64,000 nt of DNA from Meconema thalassinum (taxonomy: Eukaryota > Arthropoda > Insecta > Orthoptera > Tettigoniidae), in NCBI GenBank assembly GCA_946902985.2, contig OX336395.1:287489065-287553064 (forward strand). Reading direction: 5' to 3'. The notes under the pieces were generated by a model. The model was not told where the DNA came from. It searched no databases and worked only from the letters and a program-made list of their open reading frames with translations. Shown piece by piece: positions 23,161 through 34,559 of this stretch (position 1 is its first letter; the number at the start of each line of letters is the position of its first letter). Both the position numbers and the translations under genes were made by a program.

Positions 23161-23675
23161 AACCATCAACTTTACCTGCAGCCTAATTATCAACAACTAA
23201 AAAGTACTGTAGGTCTAAATAAAAATAAAACTCCACGGATATATTTTTTGTGGGGGAGGGGGCTTGAAAATGGGAATGTCAAGATAGGAACAGAGCTGGA
23301 CTGGCCCGCACTTCCTTGTCCTAGAGCCCGTGTTCGCTCTCCACAGCCCTGCTTAATATACACATCAAAAAGAGTTTTACATAACATAACACTTGTTTGC
23401 CATGATGCAGAGCGTATGTGGGGTTGTGGGCGAGGCTATTACAAAAGAGACAGCATTCTGACAAATCCTGCAGACTTTATTCATGTGTGAAAAGAAAATT
23501 ACTGTTACGTGTTAGCCCTAGTAGCACGTTCGTTAATTCTACTACAGTGGTTAAAAGCACAACACAGGTTGGCCCTTTAAAGAAATATAAGTTTTATTGC
23601 AGGTCTAGCAAGTTACAGTACACCACACAATATTTAAACACAAATTGTGCTAAATGTTCCGGCATAACTCAACAA

Positions 23676-23722
23676 AATGACAGCGTTTCGCCCCGGTGTG
23701 CTATTGGGCTCTTCAGTTGGTT
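23676..23722 (-). ncRNA. Hammerhead-like motif, family 3, minus-strand copy
   Basis: Minus strand: CTGAAGA (variable seventh base), stem II GCCC/GGGC, GAAAC, GCT, GTC. Core bases fit a hammerhead; stem III is C-G plus A-U with a 3-nt loop. Stem I next to the core is poorly paired (AACC..AAC region against GUU further out), so activity is uncertain. Confidence 0.6.
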
Positions 23723-24372
23723 AAAGCACACCTCACCAAGACACTGTCTAGTACACACTGGAAAGGCCATTGCAGGACGTATTTGATACATGTGTATCCG
23801 CGTCACGAGCAAAGCCAGTGCACTATGGGAGTCGGAACTCCACACCAAAGCAATTATAACCTTACCTTGGCATTGAATATACAATTTTCAAATGAAAAAT
23901 ATGTATTGTCCGTTGAGCCATTATATATTTAAACACAAATTGTGCTAAATGTTCTGGCATAACTCAACAAAATGACAGCGTTTCGCCCCGGTGTGCTACG
24001 TGTTAGCCCTAGTAGCACGTTCGTTAATTCTACTACAGTGGTTAAAAGCACAACACAGGTTGGCCCTTTAAAGAAATATAAGTTTTATTGCAGGTCTAGC
24101 ACACCGGGGCGAAACGCTGTCATTTTGTTGAGTTATGCCGGAACATTTAGCACAATTTGTGTTTAAATATATAATGGCTCAACGGACAATACATATTTTT
24201 CATTTGAAAATTGTATATTCAATGCCAAGGTAAGGTTATAATTGCTTTGGAGTGGAGTTCCGACTCCCATAGTGCACTGGCTTTGCTCGTGACGCGGATA
24301 CACATGTATCAAATACGTCTTGCAATGGCCTTCCCAGTGTGTACTAGACAGTGTCTTGGTGAGGTGTGCTTT

Positions 24373-24420
24373 AACCAACTGAAGAGCCCAATAGCACACC
24401 GGGGCGAAACGCTGTCATTT
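24373..24420 (+). ncRNA. Hammerhead-like motif, family 3, plus-strand copy
   Basis: Same motif as 23676-23722 in the opposite palindrome arm: CTGAAGA at 24379, GCCC at 24386, GGGC at 24402, GAAAC at 24406 and GTC at 24414. The B blocks at 23926 and 24099 lack the CTGAAGA half, so they cannot form it. Confidence 0.6.
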
Positions 24421-24515
24421 TGTTGAGTTATGCCGGAACATTTAGCACAATTTGTGTTTAAATATATAATGGCTCAACGGACAATACATATTTTTCATTT
24501 GAAAATTGTACACCA

Positions 24516-25500
24516 CACAATAAACAAATACAAGCAATTAGTATCTCACTCTAGTTTCCCTCTTGTTGGGAACACTTCCCTTTCACTTTTTCGAGCAGGT
24601 GTCCGTTCACTAATCAGGTAGACCCGTGTTCAGCCAGTCTGTCACTCACTGAAATACCAGCACACTTCCTTGAGTACACAAACGACAGTTACTTACGAGT
24701 CTGCTACACACTGCTCTGCTCGGAAAGAATCTCACTGGGTTTCGCAATCCACACAACACTTCACTGCAATAACCTCTGTCGCACAGTGGAACACACACAT
24801 TCGCTCAGAAAACACAGTCCGTCCTCACCGGCCAGGGTCGCTGTTATATATCGGAGCTGATGACTCAATGGATGCTTCGAGAGCGGGCCAGGGTTCACGG
24901 TTTCTCGAAAGTTCCATTTCTGGGTGGGCTGCGTAGGTTCTAAACCGTGCCCTTTTGTTCTTACAGCCCTGTTGCGTAAGGCGCTGCTAAGGCACAGTCT
25001 GGAATAGCCTAGGGCGGCCTGAGTCACAAGCGGGCGACGAAACTGTCTAGCATTCGTAACGTTACTAACAGGAAGACATTTGGCCGGCCTGTTAAACAGG
25101 TACTGATATCTGTTGTAATCTTGCCATCCTGTGACGTTTCAATTCGCCGAGACTCAAATCGGTCGTGTTTTTTCTTTTCTTCTCGAATACTAATTTGCAT
25201 CAGGTCTTTCTCACGTTCTTGGAACCACCTCCATTTAGTTGTTTTTAAAATTCTAGATTATCTTAGTCGGTATTCAATCATATGGAAGATGTGCCCATAG
25301 AACAGCAATTATTTCCTTTTGATAGGCGACATTACTGCTTCTATCTTAGTGTATAATTGTTCACTGAATCTCAATCATACCTGCCCAACAACCCATCCGT
25401 TGCCTAAAATCTTCCGTAATACGCATATCCTTCGATTTATTAATTTATTATTATTCCTATTATCAAAGGGCTGGTAGATGAATTACTTAGGGCTTGGGAT
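24516..25500. other. No gene recognised; GC-richer stretch
   Basis: Sequence around 24640-25040 is more GC-rich and contains TATATA near 24845, but no open frame above ~90 codons and no repeat match found. It could be a terminal repeat or promoter of a mobile element; not supported further. Confidence 0.4.
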
Positions 25501-25509
25501 ACTAATCAA

Positions 25510-26400
25510 TAAACTAACAACCCGCCCCGGCTTCGGCCGAGAACAGTTACGAATGCATTACGTGATAAGAGCTTTTTCTTTTATGTCAATGAACCTCTAT
25601 CCGTTTTCCGTCCCGGGATGATGAGTTAAAATCACTGACTGGACTATTAATTATATTATCATGGAGATGCATGTGCAACGAATTCTTGACAGACGTAATT
25701 TAAGAATGGCGAAGTGCATGAAACACAAATCGCCCTTTCATCCAATCTTAACTTGACTGTATTTTGCGGAACATAAAATTCACAGGCGAAATGAAGAAAA
25801 GCCGAGTTCCACTTCCAGGGAAACTCCAAACACAATCCCTCTTCTCTGAAGTCCTAATACAACACAACTCGACAGTTTGCTGCTGGCTGTATCTGGGGTA
25901 ATAGCCTCGCCCGCTAGTTAGGCTGTAACTGGGGTGACAGCCTCGCCCGTAGCTTATTCGTAAATTGAAAGGAGATTGTTGGAGGAAATGAAAAGGTAAA
26001 AACACTCACAGTGGGTGATGTATTGATAGAGATATGCTCTACCAGACTTTTTTTTTGTAGAACTTTCCATGCTGAACATTTCATACTCTCATAGTATATT
26101 GATATTTTTAACAGTTTGCCCAGCGTAAGCATATAAAGAGTACGGACCCCAGTTTTTTATCTCGCAATTTTCACTGAAATCGTTACTGCGTGGCTTCCAT
26201 TGATCATAAATAATTTTCTATAGAAACCTTCCTCGAGATATCCTTTACAGAATGGTGAAAACTGCATCAAAATCCATCCAGTGGTTCTGGAGATTACCCG
26301 TGACATCCAAAAATGAGGGGACTCTGTTTAAGAGTAAGTAGAGATTAAAATTCTAGGAAGGGCAGATAACGTCGCTGTTCCGCCCCTTTATATGACAACC
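25510..26400 (-). mobile_element. Possible non-autonomous Helitron-like element
   Basis: On the minus strand the end reads CGGCCGAAGCCGGGGCGGG followed by TTGTTAGT: a GC hairpin just before TTAG, one base from the CTAG of a Helitron 3' end, and similar to the end at 12398-12425. The interior has no long frame. The 5' border is a guess. Confidence 0.35.
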
Positions 26401-26864
26401 ATTATCAAATTATAATTTGGGTTTTGTGAGGGGTTAACGAAAATATAACACAAATTAATTTAATTGCCAGCATTCACCGGGATTGAAGAAACAGGACTAG
26501 AGAAAACCATACTCAGGATGGCTGTTGTCGGCACCGTGATTCGAAATGCAGTCAAGAATTTCTGGGATGGTACCTAAATTAAGGCCTCAGCAGGCTCATA
26601 TCAAAATCCTAGCCTCGATTAGAAATTCACACTCTAGAACAGCCATCATACAGGTTATCAGAAACACCCTAAGTCCCTACAATGAATAAACAACTCAAGA
26701 ATTATATCTAAAGGAGCAAAGGATTTATTTTGTACCAATAGATTGTCAACACTATGGTAGATCAGTACAAGAATGAAACTCCAGAGCATACAGGATTTCT
26801 TTCATAAAACTTTATTATTGCCATCAGCCCACCTATAGTTTTAGTATATTGATATTTTCAAAGG

Positions 26865-27725
26865 AAGTAGGAGACGTCTGTTACATAGGAAGGAAAATAA
26901 CCAATGATGGACGAAGCAAGAGGATATAGAAAGTAGGTTAGCTCAGGCAAGGAAAGCATTTCTACAGAAAAGGAATCTGTTGACATCGAATATAGATTTA
27001 GGTATTAGGAAGTCATGCCGGCCCCGGGTTCGATTTCCGGCTCCGTCAGGGATTTTAAAAACTGACGTGAGGGTTGGAACGGGGTGCACTCAGCCTCGTG
27101 AGGACAATTGAGTAGCTGTCTGACAGTGAGGCAGCGCCCCGATCACGAAAACCAAGATTAACGGCCGAGGGTACCCGATGCGCTGATCACGCGTCACCCC
27201 AATATCTGCAGGCCAAATGGCTGGGCAGCGGTCGCTTGGTCGGCCTAGGCCCTTCATGGGCTGTAGTGCCAGGGGTTTACTTTGTTGATTAGGAAGTCAT
27301 TTTTGAAGGTCTTTGTCTGGAGCGTGGCACTGGACTATTGGTGCAGCAGAAAGGAGGAGAATGGAAGCGTTTGAAATGCGGTGTTACAGGAGAATGAAGA
27401 TTTGATGGGTAGATAGGGTTACAAAGGAAGAGGTATTAAGACGAGTGGGAGAGGAGAGATGTTTCTGGCGACTGCTAATGAAGAGAAGAGATAGGTTGGT
27501 AGGACATATACTAAGACACCCAGGAATAGCAAGCTTAGTTATGGAAGGAAGGGTCGATGACAAGAACTGAAGGGGTAGACCAAGGTTAGAATATGTTAAA
27601 CAAATTGCCTCAGATGTAGGGTGTGGTAGCTATGTAGAGAAAAAACGATTAGCTCAGGACAGGGAGGCATGGAGGGCTGTATCAAACCAGTCAAAAGACT
27701 GAAGACTCAAGCAACATGTTTGCAC
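26865..27725 (+). pseudogene. LINE ORF2 C-terminal remnant, interrupted by a SINE
   Basis: Conceptual translation across several frames gives KITNDGR, a QARKAFLQKRNLL-like stretch, WSVAL, RMEAFEMRCYRRM, RDRLVGHILRHPG and RGRPRLEYVKQIASDVGCGS before the tail. This is the region after the RT domain of a non-LTR retrotransposon. It contains stops and is split by the SINE at 27017-27287. A second copy of the same family is at 37870-38530. Confidence 0.8.
27017..27287 (+). mobile_element. SINE, family S3, inserted in the LINE
   Basis: CCGGGTTCGATTTCCGG (B box), CTCAGCCTCGTGAGGACAAT and ATGGCTGGGCAGCGGTCGC mark the family, also found at 40287-40490. A perfect 13-bp duplication ATTAGGAAGTCAT (27004-27016, 27288-27300) frames it. 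The A-box end is missing (5' truncation). The duplication sequence is LINE sequence, so the SINE is younger than the LINE. Confidence 0.9.
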
Positions 27726-28426
27726 TCACATTGCAGTGCGATGTGCTGACATCTGGCGAATATATTGTGATATATGATTATTTTCAAGGTTTTAAAGGGC
27801 TATTTGTAGAAAAACAGGATATTACATTCTCCGAACAGAAAATCTGCTCTTTCCATTACCTAAAAATTGGAAGTGTTCAGGGATAAAAAGGTCTTATGGT
27901 AACCCTTTTACATTTAGATGAAAACTGAAATCAATTTCTATATGGTCCCGTATTCACTGCGTTGGCCGCTAACATGACAAAGAATGTAGTATAAATTGAA
28001 ATCGATGGGAACTTGTCATGCTGTTCAACCTGCAATGATGTTGGCTACCTAATATTGAAAAGCCAATACAAAATTTCAAGTTGAAGAGTTAAAAATATGA
28101 ACTGCAGAGCACATTATCGCTCCTGTTAAGGCCTGGTGACTTTACACATTAGTTGGTACCACAACTAAAATTGGTTGTGCCACTTGCTCAGCTCTACATA
28201 AAAACAAATCATACAAGTATTTTTCCTTAAAACAGACAAAAAAACACACATACGGTAAACTAAACCCCTGAGATATCACATTTTTATAAATATTCCGCAG
28301 AGCTAGATCATTTGTGGATCAATTAACATTAATACAATAACTTCTGATAAAATGCTTTACAGGCAGTCAACACTATATTCAATAAGTTGAAATATGTCGT
28401 TCATTATGTAACACTGGCAGCAAATA
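27726..28426. other. No recognisable gene
   Basis: AT-rich sequence without useful frames or repeats that I can identify. Confidence 0.5.
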
Positions 28427-28428
28427 TA

Positions 28429-28527
28429 CAGTTCACGCCACGATTTTGGTCGGTTAGTCCTGATTGCACAGTCGTACAGAGGACTGTGCAATCGGAACTC
28501 ACCGGCCAAATACCGTGGCGTGAACTG
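28429..28527. mobile_element. 99-bp hairpin element with TA flanks
   Basis: CAGTTCACGCCACG at the left and CGTGGCGTGAACTG at the right are exact inverses; the whole element is a near-perfect palindrome through GATTGCACAGTC / GACTGTGCAATC around a short loop. TA dinucleotides flank it (28427-28428, 28528-28529), as for Tc1/mariner-type MITEs. Confidence 0.75.
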
Positions 28528-28529
28528 TA

Positions 28530-29756
28530 CATATCTAGATAGATATTAATAGTTCCTTTTGTATTGATGTTAGTTCAAATAAAACAACTTAATCTGTTAT
28601 CTGCTAAATGCTATCAAATCAAATGAGTCAGGTTACCAAACAGACAACCTCCAAATTCCAGTGCACATACCTTACTCCCCCTTTCTTCATTGTCCTATTA
28701 TTCCTGCGTAGGTTCCAAATTCTTGTTTGAATCCCATGACCCTCTTGCAAATGGATTATGAGAAGGAAGGAGAAAGAATCAAATTTAAAACCCAGGAGGT
28801 TGGTAATTTAAAGAGTAATTTTTATTTTGCATTACACAATATAGTACAGGAAATACAATTACTGAATATGATAAAAAGAATCATACAACTGAAACTGCAT
28901 TCTCGCCCAGGTCTGTTCCATGCAACTTGCAGTTCAACTAGTGGATCTAGTGGACAGACCTGTAAGAATACAAACATGAAGCTATTAATATAATAAATGT
29001 GGAATGTAACTTATAAGGCACTGAACATGTAAGAATGCAGGCTATGCTTATCAAGAAAATATACTTCTGTCAATGGCCATAGAGGACTTGGGCTATTAGG
29101 TCGTTGATTGTACACAGAGTGTACAAACCATATAGATGAAGGATAGAAAGCACAACACGAACTCACAACTTCCAGATTTGGCTTCCGTTACTCTACCTCT
29201 GAGCTTATGTGGAGACACTTTTGGTTTTTCTGTGCATTACCATGTCGAACATATTTGCTCGGAGACAGGGCAAAGGCAGTTAGAGCTGGATGTCACAGGT
29301 TGGGTCCCATATGTTTTGTACGTTCTAACTTTTAGCGTCCATCTATGTGGTTTGTAGGCCCACTATCTGTACAACACACAACCTAATAATAGTTGAAATT
29401 TCCTTGCTCGTTTGATGGGTCATCTTTTACAATTTACCAGATATAATGGTATTTGGGCCTTTATTATATACAATCAGAGAGAAAGACATAACAGAAAGTT
29501 CTGATGCACAAAACAAGTCTTCAACCTACAGTATAATAGTAAAAAAATAATAACGGTGGGCACAGAAGGTAGAGTATATTTAAAGGCAAGTCATTTGTCC
29601 CTGGCACATAGAATTACATGGCATCCTTGAAACATGAGTCAACTTCAGTGTTCTCCAGAGTAGCTGGTAACAGTTGAGGAGACGAGAACCCTCGAAAAAA
29701 TTTACTAAACTACTGATTTTACCTTCTGTAATGACTCACAATAGATTTCCCTTATA
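28530..29756. other. No recognisable gene
   Basis: 1.2 kb with frames below 90 codons and none of the local repeat families. Confidence 0.5.
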
Positions 29757-29760
29757 TATC

Positions 29761-29865
29761 ATGACAGAGTAAAATTCCAGCTGTATTGGACATTATCCGC
29801 ATGAATTATGCACAACTAAAGCGACGCCAACCCCACGCATACTGTTACTAATTGCTTTTGTAAAA
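29761..29865 (+). repeat. R1 fragment, diverged
   Basis: ATGACAGAGTAAAATTCCAG and CCAACCCCACGCATACTGTT align with the inner end of the two long R1 copies and start at the same base as they do. Confidence 0.6.
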
Positions 29866-29934
29866 GTTACATTTGCCTAGACCAATAATTATTAGGTGGC
29901 GGCCATGTGTTAGTCTTTGTCTCAGGCGACAAAA

Positions 29935-30288
29935 AGTGGAACGACCTATGACGCAAGGATTTATTAATGAAATCACAGAAGTGGAAGTTAGGAAAGCCAT
30001 CTCTAAAATGATGAATCATAAAGCAACCCATAAGAACGAAGAGTAAAGTTTATAAAACTGCCGTAAGACCAATCCTACTCTACGGTAGTGAAACATGGGC
30101 TACTACAAAGGCACATGAGCAAAAGCTACATACCACTGAAATGCATATGTTACGTTGGGCAACATCTTTTCCTCTCAAAAGATTAAATCCGTAATGAACA
30201 TGTGCGAGGCAGTTTCAAAGTAGCGCCTATACCGGTAACTGAGAAACTTTTGGAGTCCAGGCTAAGGTGGTATGGCCATGTTATGCGA
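29935..30288 (+). pseudogene. LINE C-terminal remnant, second family
   Basis: Frames give KVYKTAVRPILLYGSETWAT, KLHTTEMHMLRWA and KLLESRLRWYGHVMRRP, the typical post-RT region of a non-LTR retrotransposon of a different family from that at 26865. It breaks off exactly where an S1 SINE fragment begins. Confidence 0.75.
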
Positions 30289-30289
30289 A

Positions 30290-30435
30290 GACCGGACGGG
30301 ATCTTTAACGTGCCAGTAAATCTACTGACACGGCTCCCTCGCATTTGCGCACCCTCAAATGCCAACTGACTGTGCCAGGATACGAATCTGCAACCTTGGA
30401 CCCAGCAGGCGAGAACATTACAAGCAGCCAGTTCC
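30290..30435 (-). mobile_element. SINE fragment, family S1
   Basis: GATCTTTAACGTGCCAGTAA, CTGACACGGCTCCCTCGCAT and a degenerate B-box complement; the tail end is missing. Confidence 0.75.
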
Positions 30436-30444
30436 TTTTTGTAA

Positions 30445-30555
30445 CAAACAAAATTTATTAATCTCATGCAGCCTAATGTTTCTTCAGGTTTAGGGAATAA
30501 CCCATCTCATTTGGGTACAATCGTGTTGACCGACTGAAAAGCACCAAACTTTTGC
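30445..30555 (+). mobile_element. PLE-1 leader fragment
   Basis: TTTATTAATCTCATG, TTTCTTCAGGTTTAGGG and GACCGACTGAAAAGC match the PLE-1 terminal repeat; the hammerhead part is missing. Confidence 0.75.
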
Positions 30556-31309
30556 AGTAAATAATAATTGTGGAAATGCTGTGGTAATAGAAGTTTTCTC
30601 CTCCACTGTCTATAACCCATCCCCCATACCCTTTTTTGATCACAACTTATATAGTAAAATTCCAGTCGTGACTGAATTCTGGGACAAGGATGAGAAGATA
30701 CAAACACAAAACCAACTTTTGTTTTTTGTGTGGAGAGCTGAGATATCTATGTTGCGAAAACAGAATATAAGAGAGCCACCAACTGATTACGGATTACTGC
30801 CTACATTATCGTTTGGTGCCAGTTTTGCTGCTAAGTTCAAAAGTGGTGAATGTCGACTAAGGCTTTACATACAACCACAAACCTAAACTGGAGCATATGC
30901 ACCAGACCCCTCTCCTGTACTACAGCAATTTTGGCTCTTCTTTTGCAGTGCCGACGCATGACCGAACTATGTATAAAGCCCATAATATAATATGTGTCAT
31001 AAATGCAAATTTCCTAATACCAACAATATCTCACAGCTCTTTACAGCCTCCTCTAATGCGCCTCAGCGCACTCTCACGTAGCGAGGTTAGATGCCTGTCT
31101 GGTCGAAAATTACTGATGTAAAAGTCGGACGAGACCAAATTATACATCACTACTTCGTTCGACGGCTGCCTTGATGAAAGAAACCATTGGCAGCTACTTG
31201 GTTAGCAGACTGGGAATCATGCATTGTGCGGTGTCGCCGGCTCGATACGGTATCGAACCTGTTCGAACTGTTAGCCGACCTCACACATAAAGTAAGCGGA
31301 TCACTGACG
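30556..31309. other. No recognisable gene
   Basis: A 101-codon frame (30581-30886) has no recognisable motif. Confidence 0.5.
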
Positions 31310-31317
31310 GTCCAGAC

Positions 31318-31945
31318 CAGCGGTTCCCAACCTTTTTTTCCTCCCGTACCCCTTTATACATATTTATCTAAATGAGTACCCCTAAAACTTTCAATATTTT
31401 ACGGGCAATAGGTAGCCTACATAACTTAATAAAAATATTAATGATAAAAAATAACTTACAGCTATTTATAACTTAATGTTTGAATACCGTATAACTAATA
31501 CTTTTCATTTATTATTTGTTTGATGTCAGTATGCATTTCATTTCAATAAAATGCTAAATATAATTTTTCAATTTTACTTTCATTTACTTGGGCAAATGAA
31601 GATGTATAAACATTTAGCTGAGGAAAATAAGCAATAGAGTACAGTACATAACATTTTTTATTTTATTTTATTTTATTGGAAACTAATTAATTCTAGCAAT
31701 TAGTTTGGCAAAACTAGACAAATCAAGACAATAGCAGTGGGTCGGTGAAAGGGACTGGGGATGGGATAGGGTGGGAACATGGATCTTGACGTGCGTGAAT
31801 AAGACGGCACTGCTCGTCGGTACATTACGACTGAAACGTACGATGGGAACATGTCGCCCGCCATTGCCGTTTAATTTTGGAGTACCCCTAAGCGATTCGT
31901 TGCATACCACCAAGGGGTAAGCGTACCCCAGTTTGGGAACCACTG
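31318..31945. mobile_element. hAT MITE (628 bp)
   Basis: Ends CAGCGGTTCCCAACC and GTTTGGGAACCACTG are hAT-type inverted repeats. Flanking 8-mers GTCCAGAC (31310-31317) and GCCTAGAC (31946-31953) agree at 6 of 8 positions. Subterminal GTACCCC motifs are repeated inward from both ends. No coding capacity; contains a TTTTA run. Confidence 0.85.
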
Positions 31946-31989
31946 GCCTAGACTATGTTTTCTGCAACCTTTCCCTCTCGTACGGTATG

Positions 31990-32212
31990 TTTGAATGTAT
32001 TAGGCTATTAGTGGTTCGAATGCCACTGTCGAGAGCCCTGCAGATGCTTTTCCGTGGTTTCCCATTTGCACACCAGGCACATGCTGGGGCTGTACCTTAA
32101 TAAAAGGCCACTGCCGTATCCTTCCGCGCCTAGCCCTCTTCTATCCCATTGTCACCATACGACCTATCTGTGTCGGTGCGACGTAAACCAAAATGTACAT
32201 AATAACAATATT
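31990..32212 (+). mobile_element. SINE fragment, family S5
   Basis: GTGGTTCGAATGCCACTGTC is a B-box-like head, TTTCCGTGGTTTCCCATTTG a shared SINE core, and TGTGTCGGTGCGACGTAAAC the 3' tail common in insect SINEs. A poly-C run (about 32227-32239) follows. Confidence 0.65.
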
Positions 32213-32718
32213 AATATGGATTATCCCCCCCCCCCCCTCCCTCCCGTCACTGATAAGTCTTTGGTTTCTGGGAAGGATGTAATACTGTCGAGGATATTAA
32301 CAAACGTTTGTTCCTGAAAAGGAAAAAATTAATTGCATATTATAAACATACTGTTGCCGCACGATTGTACAAAGAACGTGTAGTGACCCGTCGGCTTTGT
32401 TCCGTAGTCAGTTTGTATATTCTGGGGAGACATGTGCATCGAATCATCGCACAAAAACAGATTGTGTCTGTCTCCACATTACAGATACTGTTTGAAGGGG
32501 TTATATGCACAAACTATACAGCAGTACACAGGACGAGCCGGTACCGCCTAGCACAATGCTCGAACACAGCTTGCTTGTGGTTTCTGGACTCATAAGAGCA
32601 CGCCGATAGGTCACGGCGCGCACAAAAGCTCGAACTTGTTCGAACTCTGACGTCATCTGTTCGAGCCGAGCTCAAGCACATCACTATCTATAACCCACCC
32701 GCCATCCCAAATTATAAC
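32213..32718. other. No recognisable gene
   Basis: Short frames only; ends at the R1 terminus. Confidence 0.5.
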
Positions 32719-33680
32719 ATGACCTATAGGGTATAGTAAAAATTCCAGCTGTGTCTGCCATTATCGGCGTTACAACAGTATTGCCAACCCCACGCATACG
32801 GTACTAATTGAATAGGTGGTCTTTCGTCCAGATCAATGTTCCTTTTGTTAACCGTGCCCCGATAGCTTCCCACGACCATTCTAACCTTAGTTTAGTCCAA
32901 TCCAATGGATTTTGACAATGGTTCCAGTCTAACGTGTCCTGGGCCCTATTTCATAAAACTCGACAGGTCCGACAATTGTGACAATTTGACATAATTGTCA
33001 ACGTGTCGCGACACTTTTATCTGACAATATGTCATTGTGTGACTGGAGAAATATTGTAAAATATACGCCTGTCACAGAACCGTTTTCATAACCTTGACAA
33101 ATTGTCAAATCCACCTGTCGAGATTAAGTACACTTCGATAGTTCCGTGAATCGATAATATACAATAACTCGATTCACATAAACTGTTCAACGTGAGATAA
33201 TCATAATCAAGGATTTACTATTTATTAAAACATTCATTTATTTGAAGAAATACGCACAAACTGTGCAAAATTACTAGACCTATATATTTACATACTTTAC
33301 TGGATAAATGTGATTATCATTACAGCTTCTAATAATACGTTACAGGCCCAACCATTTACCTTTCTGACAATTGCGAATATATACTGTAAAATACAGCCAC
33401 GAATTGAATGCTCAACAAATATTTGTCTTGGCCACGGCCTTTCTTTAGTAAATAATATATTATGAAGTTTCTATGGTCAAGGGAGCATTAAAATATTTAA
33501 AGTATGATATATACTAGAAATTCGTTCTCATTAAGAGTTGCCTATGTGTTTCGATTTATTTTCTTCCGCGCGACTCTGTCATATTACTTGAAAGCAAAGA
33601 TTTAGTCTTTGAAAATCATTTCATCTCAACTTAAAAAGAATCCCCTTTAGCGCACCTAAAAACCCTAGGCATAGACCTAC

Positions 33681-33905
33681 TGATAATAATAATAATAATG
33701 TTATTTGTTTTACGTCCCTTTCAACTACTGCGGCTTTTAGAGACCCCGGGCTGGGGGAATTTTGCCACAAGGGGATCTATAACGTGCCAGGAAATCTACT
33801 GACACGGTTCCCTCGCATTTGCACACCCTCAAATTCCAGATGACTGCGCCAGGTTTCGATCCTGCAACAGCAGGCGAGAACGTTACCGCTGCGCCCCCTC
33901 ATCCA
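33681..33905 (-). mobile_element. SINE, family S1
   Basis: ATAATAATAATAATGTTATT tail, TTTTACGTCCCTTTCAACTA, CTGACACGGTTCCCTCGCAT and box complements, as at 10236-10462. Confidence 0.8.
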
Positions 33906-34094
33906 GAGTAGACCTACGGCCGTCAAAGAGACAGATCTACATAATAACAGCACACTGTAAATGTACAGGGTCTTTCATATAAAGTAAGAACGGCAAGCGG
34001 CAGATTTGTTATTCGCCACTGCGTTGGCCTTGGCCGAGCTTGTGGCGCGCCATGGTCCCCTGCTGTACTATTAAAAGCGCGCGCGTAGTACATA

Positions 34095-34480
34095 CGAGGG
34101 CTGTTTTTTTTTCAAGTTCCGATGGACTGTATAAAAATAATAGATTGACATACCAAACTGATTTTAACACTAAATGTTTGCTTATTTTATTCTTATGTCT
34201 CTACATAATCACCAAAACGATCGAAACATTTGTCATATCTTTACACCAGCTTTCCAATGCCCTCGGCAAAACATTCTGCCACCAAAGAGGTGGGTACGTC
34301 TGGAGAGTCTCCTGAAGTTTTTCCTTTTTGGCTAGGCATTGCCGCCCAAACATACTTTCAATTCTCGAAAAAGGTGGAAACCATTCACAACCACACTGTA
34401 CCAACGTTACGGTAGATTTTACAAAGAATTCAAGTGTAAAGTATTGGACCATCTGCCGTTTAGTCCAAACCAGCACTGAA
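34095..34480 (-). pseudogene. Mariner-type transposase 3' end
   Basis: On the minus strand one frame reads DVPTSLVAECFAEGIGKLV, a stop, then RYDKCFDRFGDYVET and a stop: the C-terminus typical of mariner transposases. It is followed by the element end, whose plus-strand form CGAGGGCTGTTTTTTTTCAA starts right after a TA (34093-34094). Only the last part of the gene is present, frames shift upstream, and no 5' end is found. Inactive. Confidence 0.7.
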
Positions 34481-34533
34481 TGATTTGCACCTCTAGTGCA
34501 CTAGTGCACTAGTGTTCGTCACGCATGTGCTCT

Positions 34534-34559
34534 AAAGATCGTCAGCTATGACGATCTTT
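34534..34559. repeat. Perfect 11-bp hairpin
   Basis: AAAGATCGTCA, loop GCTA, TGACGATCTTT. Next to it (34498-34514) is a short repeat of AGTGCACT. Could be a transposon end or incidental. Confidence 0.6.

Larger units (their letters stand above)
23508..24515. repeat. Palindromic repeat complex with hammerheads (PLE-like family 3)
   Basis: Three blocks are shuffled: A (23508-23610, direct copy at 23996-24100), B (23629-23703, 23926-23999, inverted at 24099-24175 and 24394-24468) and C (23704-23930, inverted at 24170-24395, partial at 24465-24515). The result is a palindrome with ~370-bp arms, B-C-B on each side, around block A as spacer. The arms are nearly identical, so the event is recent. 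B plus C together form a hammerhead; no protein is encoded. The structure resembles the scrambled terminal repeats of Penelope-like elements, which is inference. Confidence 0.85.

Noticed and set aside
23926..24175. Additional hammerheads in the inner B blocks
   Set aside because: These B blocks lack the CTGAAGA/GCCC half supplied by block C, so the fold cannot form.
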